DNA from: Linderina pennispora
Lineage: Eukaryota > Kickxellomycota > Kickxellomycetes > Kickxellales > Kickxellaceae
Assembly (NCBI RefSeq): GCF_002104995.1
Contig: NW_024468254.1
Span: forward strand, 744,001 to 808,000
Length of the DNA: 64,000 nt
Direction: 5' to 3'
Under the pieces are notes generated by a model. It saw nothing but the letters and a program-made list of their open reading frames with translations, made no database searches and had not been told where the DNA came from. Each line of letters begins with the position of its first letter. Position 1 is the stretch's first letter. This document shows, in pieces, positions 35,701 to 45,609 of this stretch. Both the position numbers and the translations under genes were made by a program.

Positions 35701-36677
35701 CAGGTCGTGGGCAGATCACAGGGCGTAGAAAGGGCGCTGGGGTTGAAAAGAAAGTTTGAATCCCAGACATATCTTTGCATGACGAAAGTAGAGGGCTCAC
35801 TGTTTTTGTGTGAACGACAGTCGGGCCGAGCTCAAACAGCGAACGAACACCAAGCAAGATTGCCCGCTTCTCCCGCCACATGGCGACTCCACAACCGACA
35901 AGCTCAACGGTTTGTGTGGCAAACACCCAGGACCTGCCCAACCAGCACTGGCCTCGCACGCAGCCAAACCCTGCCGTCAACTGGAACTGCGTTGGTGGCG
36001 CGCGTGTTTGCGAGCACCCAGAGGCAAATCCAGGTCGTTCACGGAACAGCTCTGATGTTTGGCGGTGTGTGAAGCCACACATTCTGCCTGCTGCCCAGTG
36101 GATCCCTCCTTCAGCTCTTAGTGCGCGCTGGGAGTACGCCGAGCGGAGGAGGATGAGCAACCGTGAACGCCTGTTATTCACGATTCGCTTTATAACATGC
36201 ACGTCGATTTTCGCGGGTTTCCTTTGCCATGCATAAATTGCTAAAAAGTTGCGAACATGCAAAGCGTTCCTGTTCGCTCCTGAGCCGCGCCGAGAGGGCA
36301 CGCACTTGCGGGCGGGCGAACCCAGCAAACCATGCGGGAGGAGACTGGCTGCGTACACTTTTGCTCGTACTAATGCAAACCGCTTTTAATTAGTCCTTTC
36401 TTGGGCAGCTTTTCTTAGTGACAGGCAAGGGGGTGCGTGGGGGCAGTGCACCCTGGGTGACCTTTTCCTGGTTGGAGATTCTCTATATAATCCGACACCA
36501 AAGTCTCGATGACGGTATTTTATTCATCCTTTGTCCACATATTGTCTTCCACCCTTTGGAACCCCCACTTCTTTTCTGTTCGCTCAAAAGCATCTTCCCT
36601 TTTCGTTGACAATAACGCAGCCCGCTTCCTTTTTAGCGCCTTCCGATTTACGTCTTTCCTGCTATCGACATTCAGCC

Positions 36678-36788
36678 ATGCCCGCCAACAGCAACAGCAT
36701 CAGCGCCTTCGTCAACACTTTTGACGTTCTGTTCATTGAGGACGACGGCAACATCTCCAAGGGCGATATCTGCGGCGCCGTCTACTAG
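36678..36788 (+). CDS. Candidate small protein, 36 residues
   Basis: ATG in good context (CAGCCATGCC) opens MPANSNSISAFVNTFDVL and ends GDICGAVY. Third positions are GC-rich like the real genes around it, although the surrounding DNA is not. A TATATAA at 36484-36490 and a long pyrimidine-rich leader precede it; AATAAA lies near 37057. It may be a small gene, the first exon of an unrecognised gene, or a relic. No homologue recognised. Confidence 0.35.
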   Translation: MPANSNSISAFVNTFDVLFIEDDGNISKGDICGAVY

Positions 36789-37380
36789 AAGGACAAAGCA
36801 TGGGCGTGCAGTGCTGGATCATAAATGAGCCCACGCTCACCACCGCCAAAAGAGCACCCGCATTCACTCTATCGGTGCTCCCACTCCCTTTCTGCACCCC
36901 TCGTCTCGCTTCCTAGGCAACTCGCCCCAGTCCCTTTCTACCATTACCACAACCGCCTTCGATCGCTGCTAGATGGTATCCGTCCCACTTGCAGCCTGTA
37001 TAAAATTATCTCATTTCTTCAATACATGTCTATAACCGACGTCTGGTTTCGTTACAATAAATGGATCGAATCCCTCTCTCTACACTGCGCCTTACTGGGC
37101 TGGTGGTTGAAGCAGTCGCCTCCAAACAAATAGGGCAGTCTTGCTGTCAGTACTGCCAAAGGCTGGATCGGCTCGTGGATGTCAATCGCAATTTACTTCT
37201 CCGCGGCGAGCCGAGCTGCCGCAGCGATTGTGACTCGATCTCCAAGGTGGGCTGCATTTCTGGAGGGAAAAAATTTCGGGTGGCCGCAGGCTGGCGCGGG
37301 GGCTTCTCACTTTTGCTTCTCACTAGTTTTGTTGGCATTTGCAGTGACTAATTGTTATAAATCAAGCGGGAAATCTTAGA
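36789..37380. other. Gap before GCN20
   Basis: 592 bp. Pyrimidine-rich around 36830-36970, AATAAA near 37057. No gene seen. Confidence 0.4.
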
Positions 37381-39618
37381 ATGGCAGACTTGCTGAACCA
37401 GAAGCAGATTGAAAAGCTGCTGCACACCCATGTGCCAGGCATCGACGAGGTCATTGTCGAGTACGTGCAGGGATATCTTAATGACGCAGCGACAGCAGTC
37501 AGCAATGGCGACAAGGACGTGGGTGAAGATCCAGTGGAAGACCTGATCAGGCCGATGCTGGAGGAGGCCGGCGGCAAGGAATCCAAGGTCGAGGATCTGT
37601 GCGTCAAGTTTGCCGCGTTGCTGAGCGAAATCGAGCAAAAGGCTGGTCCGGCCAAACGGTCCGGGATGGCCAAGCTCGCAGCGCCCGTACACATGGCGGC
37701 GCAGCTGGCACAGATCGACAAGGCGGCCCGCCTTGCGCAGACCAGGCCTGCGGACCTGTCGCACACCAAGGGCCGTTCGGTGGCGAGCCAGGTGGACACA
37801 AAGAAGCTGAAGAAGGCAGAGGCGCGCATTGCTGCCAAGCTGCAAAAGCGCGAGCACCGGTCGCTGTACGAGGCATCGAAGCTGATTGAGGAAAACCCGA
37901 TGGATGATGACGAGCTTTTGATGAAGGTGAACCCGATTCTGGATTACACATCGACCCGCGGCAAAATCAAGGATGTCAAGGTCGACAACTTTGACATTTC
38001 GTATGCTGGCAAGCGCATTCTCACCAACTCTAGCATCCACCTTGTGTATGGCCGTCGCTACGGCCTTATCGGCCGCAACGGTATCGGAAAGTCGACACTC
38101 TTGCGGAACATTGCGCGCCGCGAGCTGGCAGTGCCCACGTATATCAGTATTTTGTTTGTCGAGCAGGAGATGGCTGGTGACGACACGCCTGCAATTCGCT
38201 CGGTGCTCAAGGCTGATATCTTCCGTGAGCAGCTGCTGCGTGACGAGGCGGACGTCAATGCGGAGCTGCAGCGGCTGGATGCCCCGGCACCGCTCGATGA
38301 CAACGGCGAGGAGATGACCAAGCTGGAGATCGAGGCAAAGAAGAACGAACTGGGCGACCGTCTGAACGGCATCATGACCAAGCTGCAGGACATCGAGTCC
38401 GACAAGGCCGAGTCCAAGGCCGGCGAGATCCTCAATGGTCTGGGCTTCGGCTCGGTTGACTTCCAGCGCCCGACCAAGAGCTTCTCTGGAGGTTGGCGCA
38501 TGCGTCTGTCGCTGGCCCGTGCTCTGTTCTGCAAACCCGATCTGCTTCTGCTCGATGAGCCGACGAACATGCTTGATATCCCGGCTGTGGTGTGGCTCGA
38601 GCGGTACCTGCGCACGTGGACCAGTACTCTGCTGGTTGTGTCCCACGACCGAGAGTTCTTGGACGAGGTCGCCACCGACATCATCCATCAGCACTCGGAG
38701 CAGCTTGACCACTACCGAGGCAACTTCAAGTCGTTCTGGGACACGCGCGAGGAGCGGCGCAAGAACCAGATCAAGGAGTACGAGTCGCAGATGGCGTACC
38801 GCCAGCACTTGCAGGAGTACATTGACCGCTGGAGGTATAATGCCAACCGTGCTGCCCAGGCGCAGATGAAAATCAAGATCCTTGAGAAGCTGCCGGAGCT
38901 CGAGAAGCCCGAGGACGACAAGATTGTGACGTTCTCGTTCCCGGATCCCGACTCCATCTCGCCGCCGGTTATGTATATGGATGAGGTCACGTTCGGCTAC
39001 AACAGCGAGCGCAAGATCCTTGAGAACGTCAACATTGACATGCAGATGGATGCTCGTGTTGCTATTGTTGGTCCCAACGGCGCCGGTAAGACCACGCTGC
39101 TGAAGCTGCTGATCGGCAAGCTGGATCCGACCACAGGCATGGTGCACCGCCACGGACGCCTGAGAATTGCGTATTTCTCGCAGCACCATGTCGACCAGCT
39201 CGATCTGGGCCTGACGGCCGTGGGCCACCTGAAGAAGACGTACCCGGGCAAGACCGACGAGGAGTACCGCAGCCACCTGGGCTCCTTTGGCATTTCGGGC
39301 ATGACCGGTCTGCAGGAGATCCGCACCCTGTCGGGAGGCCAGAAGAGCCGTGTCACGTTTGCCGGCCTGGCAGTCCAGAACCCGCACTTTTTGGTGCTCG
39401 ATGAGCCGACCAACCATCTTGACATGGAGTCGATTGATGCGCTGACCAACGCGCTGAAGCTGTTCAAGGGCGGCGTGGTGCTGGTCTCCCACGACGAGCG
39501 CTTTATTGACTCGGTGTGCACGGAGATGTGGGTGTGCGCGGACCGCAAGGTCACCAAGTTCTCGGGCGAAGGCATCAAGGAGTACAAGAAGCTGATCTGC
39601 CCGCCAGAGGAGCAGTAG
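37381..39618 (+). CDS. GCN20: ABC-F ATPase Gcn20/ABCF3
   Basis: 745 residues, no membrane spans. An N-terminal helical domain of about 190 residues matches the Gcn1-binding region of Gcn20. Two ABC cassettes follow: the first with Walker A GRNGIGKST (about 231), signature FSGGWRMRLSLARAL and Walker B LLLLDEPTNMLD; the second with GPNGAGKTT (about 563), LSGGQKSRV and VLDEPTNHLD. The linker between them has the charged Arg/Lys/Tyr pattern of ABC-F proteins. Gcn20 with Gcn1 on the ribosome activates the eIF2-alpha kinase Gcn2 during amino-acid starvation. The single-exon frame starts at a clear ATG. Confidence 0.95.
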   Translation: MADLLNQKQIEKLLHTHVPGIDEVIVEYVQGYLNDAATAVSNGDKDVGEDPVEDLIRPMLEEAGGKESKVEDLCVKFAALLSEIEQKAGPAKRSGMAKLAAPVHMAAQLAQIDKAARLAQTRPADLSHTKGRSVASQVDTKKLKKAEARIAAKLQKREHRSLYEASKLIEENPMDDDELLMKVNPILDYTSTRGKIKDVKVDNFDISYAGKRILTNSSIHLVYGRRYGLIGRNGIGKSTLLRNIARRELAVPTYISILFVEQEMAGDDTPAIRSVLKADIFREQLLRDEADVNAELQRLDAPAPLDDNGEEMTKLEIEAKKNELGDRLNGIMTKLQDIESDKAESKAGEILNGLGFGSVDFQRPTKSFSGGWRMRLSLARALFCKPDLLLLDEPTNMLDIPAVVWLERYLRTWTSTLLVVSHDREFLDEVATDIIHQHSEQLDHYRGNFKSFWDTREERRKNQIKEYESQMAYRQHLQEYIDRWRYNANRAAQAQMKIKILEKLPELEKPEDDKIVTFSFPDPDSISPPVMYMDEVTFGYNSERKILENVNIDMQMDARVAIVGPNGAGKTTLLKLLIGKLDPTTGMVHRHGRLRIAYFSQHHVDQLDLGLTAVGHLKKTYPGKTDEEYRSHLGSFGISGMTGLQEIRTLSGGQKSRVTFAGLAVQNPHFLVLDEPTNHLDMESIDALTNALKLFKGGVVLVSHDERFIDSVCTEMWVCADRKVTKFSGEGIKEYKKLICPPEEQ

Positions 39619-39779
39619 GTGCTTTTTTTTATCGTCGCAAATTCTACAGCTTACGCAGATACTAAAAATCGGCCCCTCATCTGCGGCTATTTTGTCAGCA
39701 ACTCAAAAGCCATCCCGATCTGACTCCGCCTTGCTCAGCTCCGCAAAGCTTTTTTCTCTTCAATTTAGGACATTTCAAC

Positions 39780-40673
39780 ATGCGTGGTCTTATCCCCCTC
39801 GTGCGCAGGGCAGCACTTAGAACGCCAGTGCTGGCCCGCACATCGCCGTTTGTTGGCGCTACTGCTATGGCCCGGGCGCCGATTAGCAGCAAATTCAGTC
39901 AGTCGATTGTGGCCCGGCGGCTGCTTACTACCGAGCCGCCCAAGGGCACCACTGGGCAGACAACCGAGAAGAGCGACAAGCCCAAGGAGAGCTTGCTACC
40001 AGCGACTGGTCCGCTGTCGCCGATCGGCATCAGCCTGTTTCTGGCCACGGCGGCCGGTATTGTCTACTATTTCACGGTAACCAAGGAGCGCGTGCAGCAG
40101 GAGCGCAAACAGAAGCAGCACGGCGAGCAGCAGACAGTCGGCAAGCCGAACGTGGGCGGGCCATTCTCCCTCACCAACCAGGATGGCAACCCGCTGACAA
40201 ACGCGGACCTGCAGGGCAAGTTTGCCTTGATTTACTTTGGATTCTGCCACTGCCCGGATATCTGTCCTGATGAGCTGGACAAGATCGGCGAGGCACTAGA
40301 GATCCTGGACCGCAACCCGGCCACCAAGGATACGATCCAGCCGGTGTTTATTACGTGCGACCCGCAGCGCGACTCGCCAGAGGCGATCAAAAAGTACCTG
40401 ACAGAGTTCCACCCCAAGTTCATCGGCTTGACTGGATCAGTCGACCAGGTGCGCAGCGCGTGCAAGGCGTTTAGGGTGTACTTTTCGAAGCCGCCAAAGG
40501 TCGAGGAGGGCCAGGACTACCTGGTGGACCACTCGATCTTTTCGTACTTCATGGACCCCGATGGCCAGTTTATCGATGTGTACGGAAAGGACAAGTCGGC
40601 CTTGGGCATGGCCAGCGATATCGAGCACCGGATCACGCAGTTCCTGGGGACTGGCCGGACCGTCCAGAAGTGA
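39780..40673 (+). CDS. SCO1: Mitochondrial copper chaperone Sco1
   Basis: 297 residues. A basic presequence of about 47 residues precedes one transmembrane helix (about 81-99, PIGISLFLATAAGIVYYF). The thioredoxin-like domain faces the intermembrane space. Copper ligands are all present: Cys158 and Cys162 in CPDIC, plus His251 in VDHSIF. Sco1 delivers copper to the CuA site of cytochrome c oxidase subunit 2. It lies 161 bp after GCN20 on the same strand with its own leader. The ATG at 39780 gives the expected targeting signal. Confidence 0.95.
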   Translation: MRGLIPLVRRAALRTPVLARTSPFVGATAMARAPISSKFSQSIVARRLLTTEPPKGTTGQTTEKSDKPKESLLPATGPLSPIGISLFLATAAGIVYYFTVTKERVQQERKQKQHGEQQTVGKPNVGGPFSLTNQDGNPLTNADLQGKFALIYFGFCHCPDICPDELDKIGEALEILDRNPATKDTIQPVFITCDPQRDSPEAIKKYLTEFHPKFIGLTGSVDQVRSACKAFRVYFSKPPKVEEGQDYLVDHSIFSYFMDPDGQFIDVYGKDKSALGMASDIEHRITQFLGTGRTVQK

Positions 40674-40920
40674 TAAATATCCTAGTGAGTTTCTGGGCAA
40701 TAAAAGGGCTGAAACTGCCATGTTTCTGAGAACTCCAAGCGCATTGTCCACATGTCAGGTCAGGTGATGACACGTCACTATCGCCTCCCGCTGTGCTCGC
40801 ACCTGACTCCAAAAGTCACCATCCACTCTGCCAAGATACTCGTCTTTCTTTTTTCTGGAGTCTCAGACCTGCCTTCATTTTAGCCGCGTACACATTTACA
40901 TTTGCTTTAGAACCGACATC

Positions 40921-41680
40921 ATGGACACTCTCCCGGAAATTGCAGCAACGTTCAAAATTCTGCTTATTGGAGACTCGAATGTGGGGAAGTCATCGATACT
41001 GCTGCGCTTCACTGACGACCACTTTTTGCCACCCGACGAGGCCAGCGCGACCATTGGTAAGCATTCAGGTGCATGCAGCTATGATGCCAACTAGTGAAGA
41101 TGCAGACAGCTGACTGGCATGGGCACTGTAGGCGTGGATTTCAAGGTCAAGATGCTGGATCTGGACGATACACGGTACAAACTGACGCTGGTAAGGCTAC
41201 ATATTTCAACAGGCGCTTGCATACACTATGAGCAGGCTTACATTCCATATTATGCTGTAGTGGGATACTGCCGGGCAGGAGCGGTTCAGGACACTCACAT
41301 CCTCCTACTACCGCGGGGCACAGGGTGTGATCCTTGTCTACGATGTGTGCAGCCGCGAGTCATTCGACCACCTCGACGAGTGGTTTGAGGAGCTCAGCAC
41401 GTACTGTACCAAGGACGAGGTGGTCAAGATGGTTATTGGCAACAAGATCGATAAGGAGGCGGAGCGGGCAGTGTCACGCAAGGAGGGCGCTGAATACGCA
41501 CGCAAGCACCAGACGCTGTTCCTCGAGTGCAGTGCAAAGACAAAGATCGGCGTGCAGCAGGCGATGGAGGAGCTGGTCAGCAAGATCGCAGAGTCTCCCA
41601 CCATCCGCCGGTCCCCAGGGCGCAACACAGTGACAGTCGACGAATCGGTGAGCTCGGGCTACGGTGGTTGCGGGTGCTAG
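40921..41680 (+). CDS. RAB18: Rab18-type small GTPase
   Basis: Exons 40921-41056, 41132-41190 and 41261-41680 (introns of 75 and 70 nt) give 204 residues. G-domain motifs: P-loop GDSNVGKS (17-24), switch ATIGVDFK, WDTAGQERF (66-74, assembled only by splicing), NKIDKE and ECSAKT. RFTDDHF, SSYYRGAQGVILVYDV and LSTYCTKDEVVKMVIGNKIDKE follow Rab18. The C-terminus GCGC provides a double-geranylgeranylated CXC. Rab18 acts at ER and lipid-droplet membranes in other eukaryotes. It ends only 27 bp from the convergent HSP10 stop. Confidence 0.92.
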
Positions 41681-41707
41681 ATGGTTTTATTTTCGCAATA
41701 AACGTAA

Positions 41708-42019
41708 TTACTGGAGCTTGGCCAGGATCTCCTCGGCACGGTACAGCAGGAATTCGTCGTCCTTGCTGGAGCTGACCTTGACGGGGCTGCCGCCGTACGA
41801 GGGGAGCAGGACGCGGTCGCCCTCGGCGAGACCCACGGGGATGTTCTTGCCCTCCTTGGTGACGTTGCCGGGGCCAACCGCGACGACGACGCCCTCGTTG
41901 AGCTTCTCCACGGCCTTCTCGGGAAGGAGAATGCCCGAGGCAGTCTTCGTCTCAGCCTTGACGCGCTGGATCAGGACGCGGTCCAGCATGGGGATGATAC
42001 GCTTAGCGGCGGCCGACAT
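41708..42019 (-). CDS. HSP10: Mitochondrial co-chaperonin Hsp10
   Basis: 103 residues, the full GroES/Hsp10 length. It shows IIPMLDRVLIQR, the mobile loop ETKTASGILLP that grips Hsp60, the roof VVAVGPGNV and the ending DDEFLLYRAEEILAKL. It caps the Hsp60 chamber in the mitochondrial matrix; the N-terminus acts as uncleaved targeting signal in this family. Single exon, ATG at 42019. It is transcribed away from HSP60 from a shared 406-bp region. Confidence 0.96.
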   Translation of the reverse strand: MSAAAKRIIPMLDRVLIQRVKAETKTASGILLPEKAVEKLNEGVVVAVGPGNVTKEGKNIPVGLAEGDRVLLPSYGGSPVKVSSSKDDEFLLYRAEEILAKLQ

Positions 42020-42425
42020 TGTTGCGAATTGTGGATTTTTGGTCTAACGGGAATAGCGAGGAAAAAATACAGAGCGTGCGAGAGATGAGAGAGGCCCAAG
42101 CAGCCAAAGATACGGCGGGGTTCTGGCAAATTCCCCAGCCGGCTCGCTGATCTCGGAGCAGGGGCCACCCGGGCCAGATTGGCGACGATTACGATAATGA
42201 TCCGGCTCGGACCAGGGCGTGCCTCCCAATGAGAAAAGCCAGTCTCACGCCCATCCCCGCGTGCAAGACCGCAATCGCTCGAGCCCCTCCGAGCCAGCGT
42301 TTATCTCCCGGCGGCCCTCCGTCCTCTCCCATCGCATCCTCGTTTGCTTTTTCTTCTCCAAAACACTTTCCTGTACACCTATTCCCCTACCCTGTTCTCT
42401 GGCTAACTTTAAACCACTTGCAAAA
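42020..42425. promoter_or_regulatory. Bidirectional HSP10/HSP60 promoter with candidate heat-shock element
   Basis: 406 bp between the divergent ATGs of the two chaperonin partners. At 42121-42133 TTCTGGCAAATTC is one base short of an ideal inverted three-unit heat-shock element (TTC, GAA with one mismatch, TTC at 5-bp spacing). Pyrimidine-rich leader on the HSP60 side. Confidence 0.6.
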
Positions 42426-44203
42426 ATGTCGACTCTCTCCAAGATCGCTCCCCGTGCCGCAAAGGCCTCCAAGACGGCCAAGACTGCTGTCCGCAACTAC
42501 TCTGGCCACAAGGAGATTCTGTTCGGTATTGAGGGCCGCAACAAGCTGCTTGTCGGTGTCGAGACGCTGGCCAAGGCTGTCGCTGTCACTCTCGGCCCCA
42601 AGGGCCGCAACGTGCTGATCGAGCAGCCGTTCGGCGCTCCCAAGATCACCAAGGACGGTGTCACTGTCGCCAAGAGCATCACGCTCGAGGACAAGTTTGA
42701 GAACCTGGGTGCTCGGTAAGTAGCAAGGGGGTGGAGGCGGGGAAAACGCATTACAGTAAGCGGCTATGGCGTCTGATTTGTTGTACTGATATCTGCACGT
42801 GCTGTAGTCTGGTCCAGGACGTCGCTAACAAGGCTAACGAGGAGGCTGGTGACGGCACCACCACCGCCACTGTCCTTGCCCGCGGCATTTTCAGCGAGGG
42901 TGTGAAGAACGTTGCTGCTGGCTGCAACCCGCAGGATCTGCGTCGCGGCGTGCAGCTGGCGGTCGAGAAGGTCGTCGAGTTCCTGAAGAGCCACTCGAAG
43001 CCGATCACGACCACCCAGGAGATTGCCCAGGTGGCCACGATCTCGGCCAACGGCGACCACCACATCGGCGAGCTGATCTCGCGCGCCATGGAGAAGGTGG
43101 GCAAGGAGGGCGCCATCACGGTGAAGGAGGGCAAGACGATCGCGGACGAGCTTGAGATCACCGAGGGCATGCGGTTCGACCGCGGCTACATCTCGCCGTA
43201 CTTCATCACCGACACCAAGACGCAGAAGGTCGAGTTCGAGAACCCGATCATCCTGCTGTCGGAGAAGAAGATCTCGCTGGTGCAGGACATCCTGCCGGCC
43301 CTCGAGACCGCCGCCAAGCAGCGCCGCCCGCTGCTGATCATCGCCGAGGACGTCGATGGTGAGGCCCTGGCCGCCTGCATCCTCAACAAGCTCCGCGGCC
43401 AGCTGCAGGTGTGCGCTGTCAAGGCGCCGGGCTTCGGTGACAACCGCAAGTCGATCCTGGGCGACCTGGCCATCCTGACCGACGGTTCGGTGTTCTCGGA
43501 GGAGCTCGACATCAAGCTGGAGAACGCCAGCTCCGAGATGTTTGGCGCCACCGGTGCTGTCACGGTGACCAAGGAGGACACGTTCATTCTTAACGGCGCC
43601 GGCGACAAGGAGCGCATCAACCAGCGCTGCGAGCAGATCCGCTCGGCCATGAACGATGCCAGCGTCTCCGAGTACGAGAAGGAGAAGCTGCAGGAGCGCC
43701 TGGCCAAGCTGTCGGGTGGTGTGGCTGTGATCCGTGTTGGCGGTGCCTCGGAGGTCGAGGTCGGCGAGAAGAAGGACCGCTTCGTCGATGCCCTGAACGC
43801 CACGCGCGCAGCCGTCGAGGAGGGTATCCTGCCGGGTGGCGGCACTGCGCTGCTCAAGGCGTCGCTCGAGCTCGACTCGCTCAAGGCCGACAACTTTGAC
43901 CAGAACCTTGGCATCAACATTGTGCGCGAGGCCATCCGCCGCCCTGCCCGCACCATCGCCGATAACGCCGGCCTCGAGGGTGCCGTCATCGTTGGCAAGA
44001 TCCTTGAGCACGACGTGGCCGAGTTCAACTACGGCTTCGATGCTGCCAAGGGCGAGTACACTGACATGATCAAGAGCGGCATTCTGGATCCGCTCAAGGT
44101 CGTCCGCACTGCCCTGCTTGACGCCTCGGGTGTGTCGTCGCTGCTGACCACCTCCGAGTGCATGATCGTCGATGCTCCTCAGCCTCCTGCTGCTGCTCCT
44201 CCG

Positions 44204-44235
<32 letters not shown>

Positions 44236-44248
44236 TGGCATGATGTAA
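42426..44248 (+). CDS. HSP60: Mitochondrial chaperonin Hsp60
   Basis: Exons 42426-42715 and 42808-44248 join inside an Arg codon across a 92-nt GTAAGT...GTAG intron; 576 residues. A Lys/Ala/Ser presequence of about 25 residues precedes group I chaperonin sequence: [42 protein letters not shown] (nucleotide site), the apical domain, and [12 protein letters not shown] with [10 protein letters not shown]. The C-terminus ends in GGM repeats, as in GroEL and Hsp60. It folds imported matrix proteins with Hsp10, encoded head to head. Confidence 0.97.
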
Positions 44249-45609
44249 AAGGGGACACTAGTCTAGCATCTTGCTATCTCTCTTGCACGCGCTGAATCCT
44301 CCCAAAAAGTTTCTGGTTTCTGTCTACACGTTTTCTTCGAATATAAATTCTCGCTCCAAACCAGCACCAAAGAATGGCCAGATGATCTGAGGGTAGGCGT
44401 AGCACGATAAATCTCACGATATCTATATTTTCTCCTACGGTAGCTGTAGTAGTATCATCGGCGTTGGAGTTACTGGGATCAAGCCACTTCGATTCGGATC
44501 AAGCGATATAGGCCGGTGATGTCAGCATTCTATATTGCTGCTGTTGCTGGCTCAGGTGGCCAGTGAGTCTTTGAGAGCAATAGCACGTCGTGAGTGGATT
44601 CATTCCGCTCCGCTGTCTGTCAATCCCACCAATAGGGCTTGCAATGCATGAGCTCTGTTGAAGATTGAGAGTCATCTCGGAGTCCAGGCACAGTATCAGC
44701 CTGCAGGTAGCGGACTCCAGACGAATTGGCAGCTGAACTACTCCACACAACCAGTTTTCTCACCAAATGTCGCTTTCATCCTCAGCTTTCTCGCCGGAGC
44801 ACAGATGCCACGAAACCAGCTGCTCGCAGATGTGATTTTGATTGTGCAACGTGCCCGGCTATATATGGACCACACCGGCTCCAGAAGCGCACTTGCTTCC
44901 CTGAGTCGCTTTAGAGACATGTAGCCTTGCGCTGCCTCCAGATCCAAATGCAGAGGGCAGCCAGCAGCCATCTGAAACAGCAAGAAAACTGTTGAGCTCG
45001 CTTAGGCCAATGGCAGTCCTGCGATCGCCAGCAAAAGAGCATACACCCCAAGGGATCGCCGCTTTCGCGTAGACAGCTCAGCTCGGTCCGCTCTCCTCTG
45101 GCTCGCAGCCAGGTCCACCCCCACTCCGGGGATGACGGCGGTTCAGTGGTAAAATTTTTATTTAGCGCACAGCAGAGATAACAATGCGAGAAGACAAAAA
45201 GTGTTGGGGGGACCAGCTGGCAAGGGCGCTTTTGGCTGCAGGATCGGGTATAAAAGGACAGGCGCCGCGCCCTCACCCTCCGTCCTGGTTCCTTCTCCGA
45301 GGTAGCCTTTTCTTTTTCCATCGCTTCGGAGCAACTTTTTACATTCCACACGTATTTGACTTTACGTGTCTGTTTCAGATCATCGATCGTCTGCTTAAAA
45401 GAACACAATCAAGAGCTTCGTCTTTCTGTTCGGTCATCAACCAACACCACCCGTTATCGCTGTATATTATTATTCATCCTGCCTCCATCTATCCCGGAAG
45501 CGATCTAGAATTTCCAATCCCGTAGCAAGAAAGCCAGGTCGTCGCATACACCCCCGCCTCTCTTGCCTCTGTTTATTTCTACACCTTCAACCCAAAAATT
45601 CAAGACACT
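44249..45609. promoter_or_regulatory. Intergenic region with URA2 promoter and long leader
   Basis: 1361 bp. A GGTATAAAAGG box (TATA core 45249-45256) stands 360 bp before the URA2 ATG, followed by a pyrimidine-rich leader. Upstream (44270-45180) I see no convincing gene. Confidence 0.5.

Larger units (their letters stand above)
30308..36677. other. Gene-poor region of about 6.4 kb
   Basis: No ORF here shows the codon bias, domains or splice structure of the neighbouring genes; the longest (228-230 codons at 34846-35538 and 35672-36358, minus strand) are Cys/Arg/Ser-rich and overlap other frames. Near 30737-30766 is a GC-rich patch with CCCCCGGGGG palindromes. Two minisatellites are listed separately. 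No transposase, reverse transcriptase, tRNA or rRNA recognised. Old mobile-element debris or an untranslated RNA locus remain possible. Confidence 0.5.

Noticed and set aside
34846-36358. Two minus-strand ORFs of about 230 codons in the desert
   Set aside because: Cys/Arg/Ser-rich, with no codon bias like the real genes, no domains, and overlapped by ORFs in other frames.
37348-39492. 714-codon open frame on the minus strand
   Set aside because: Antisense shadow of GCN20; no family resemblance.
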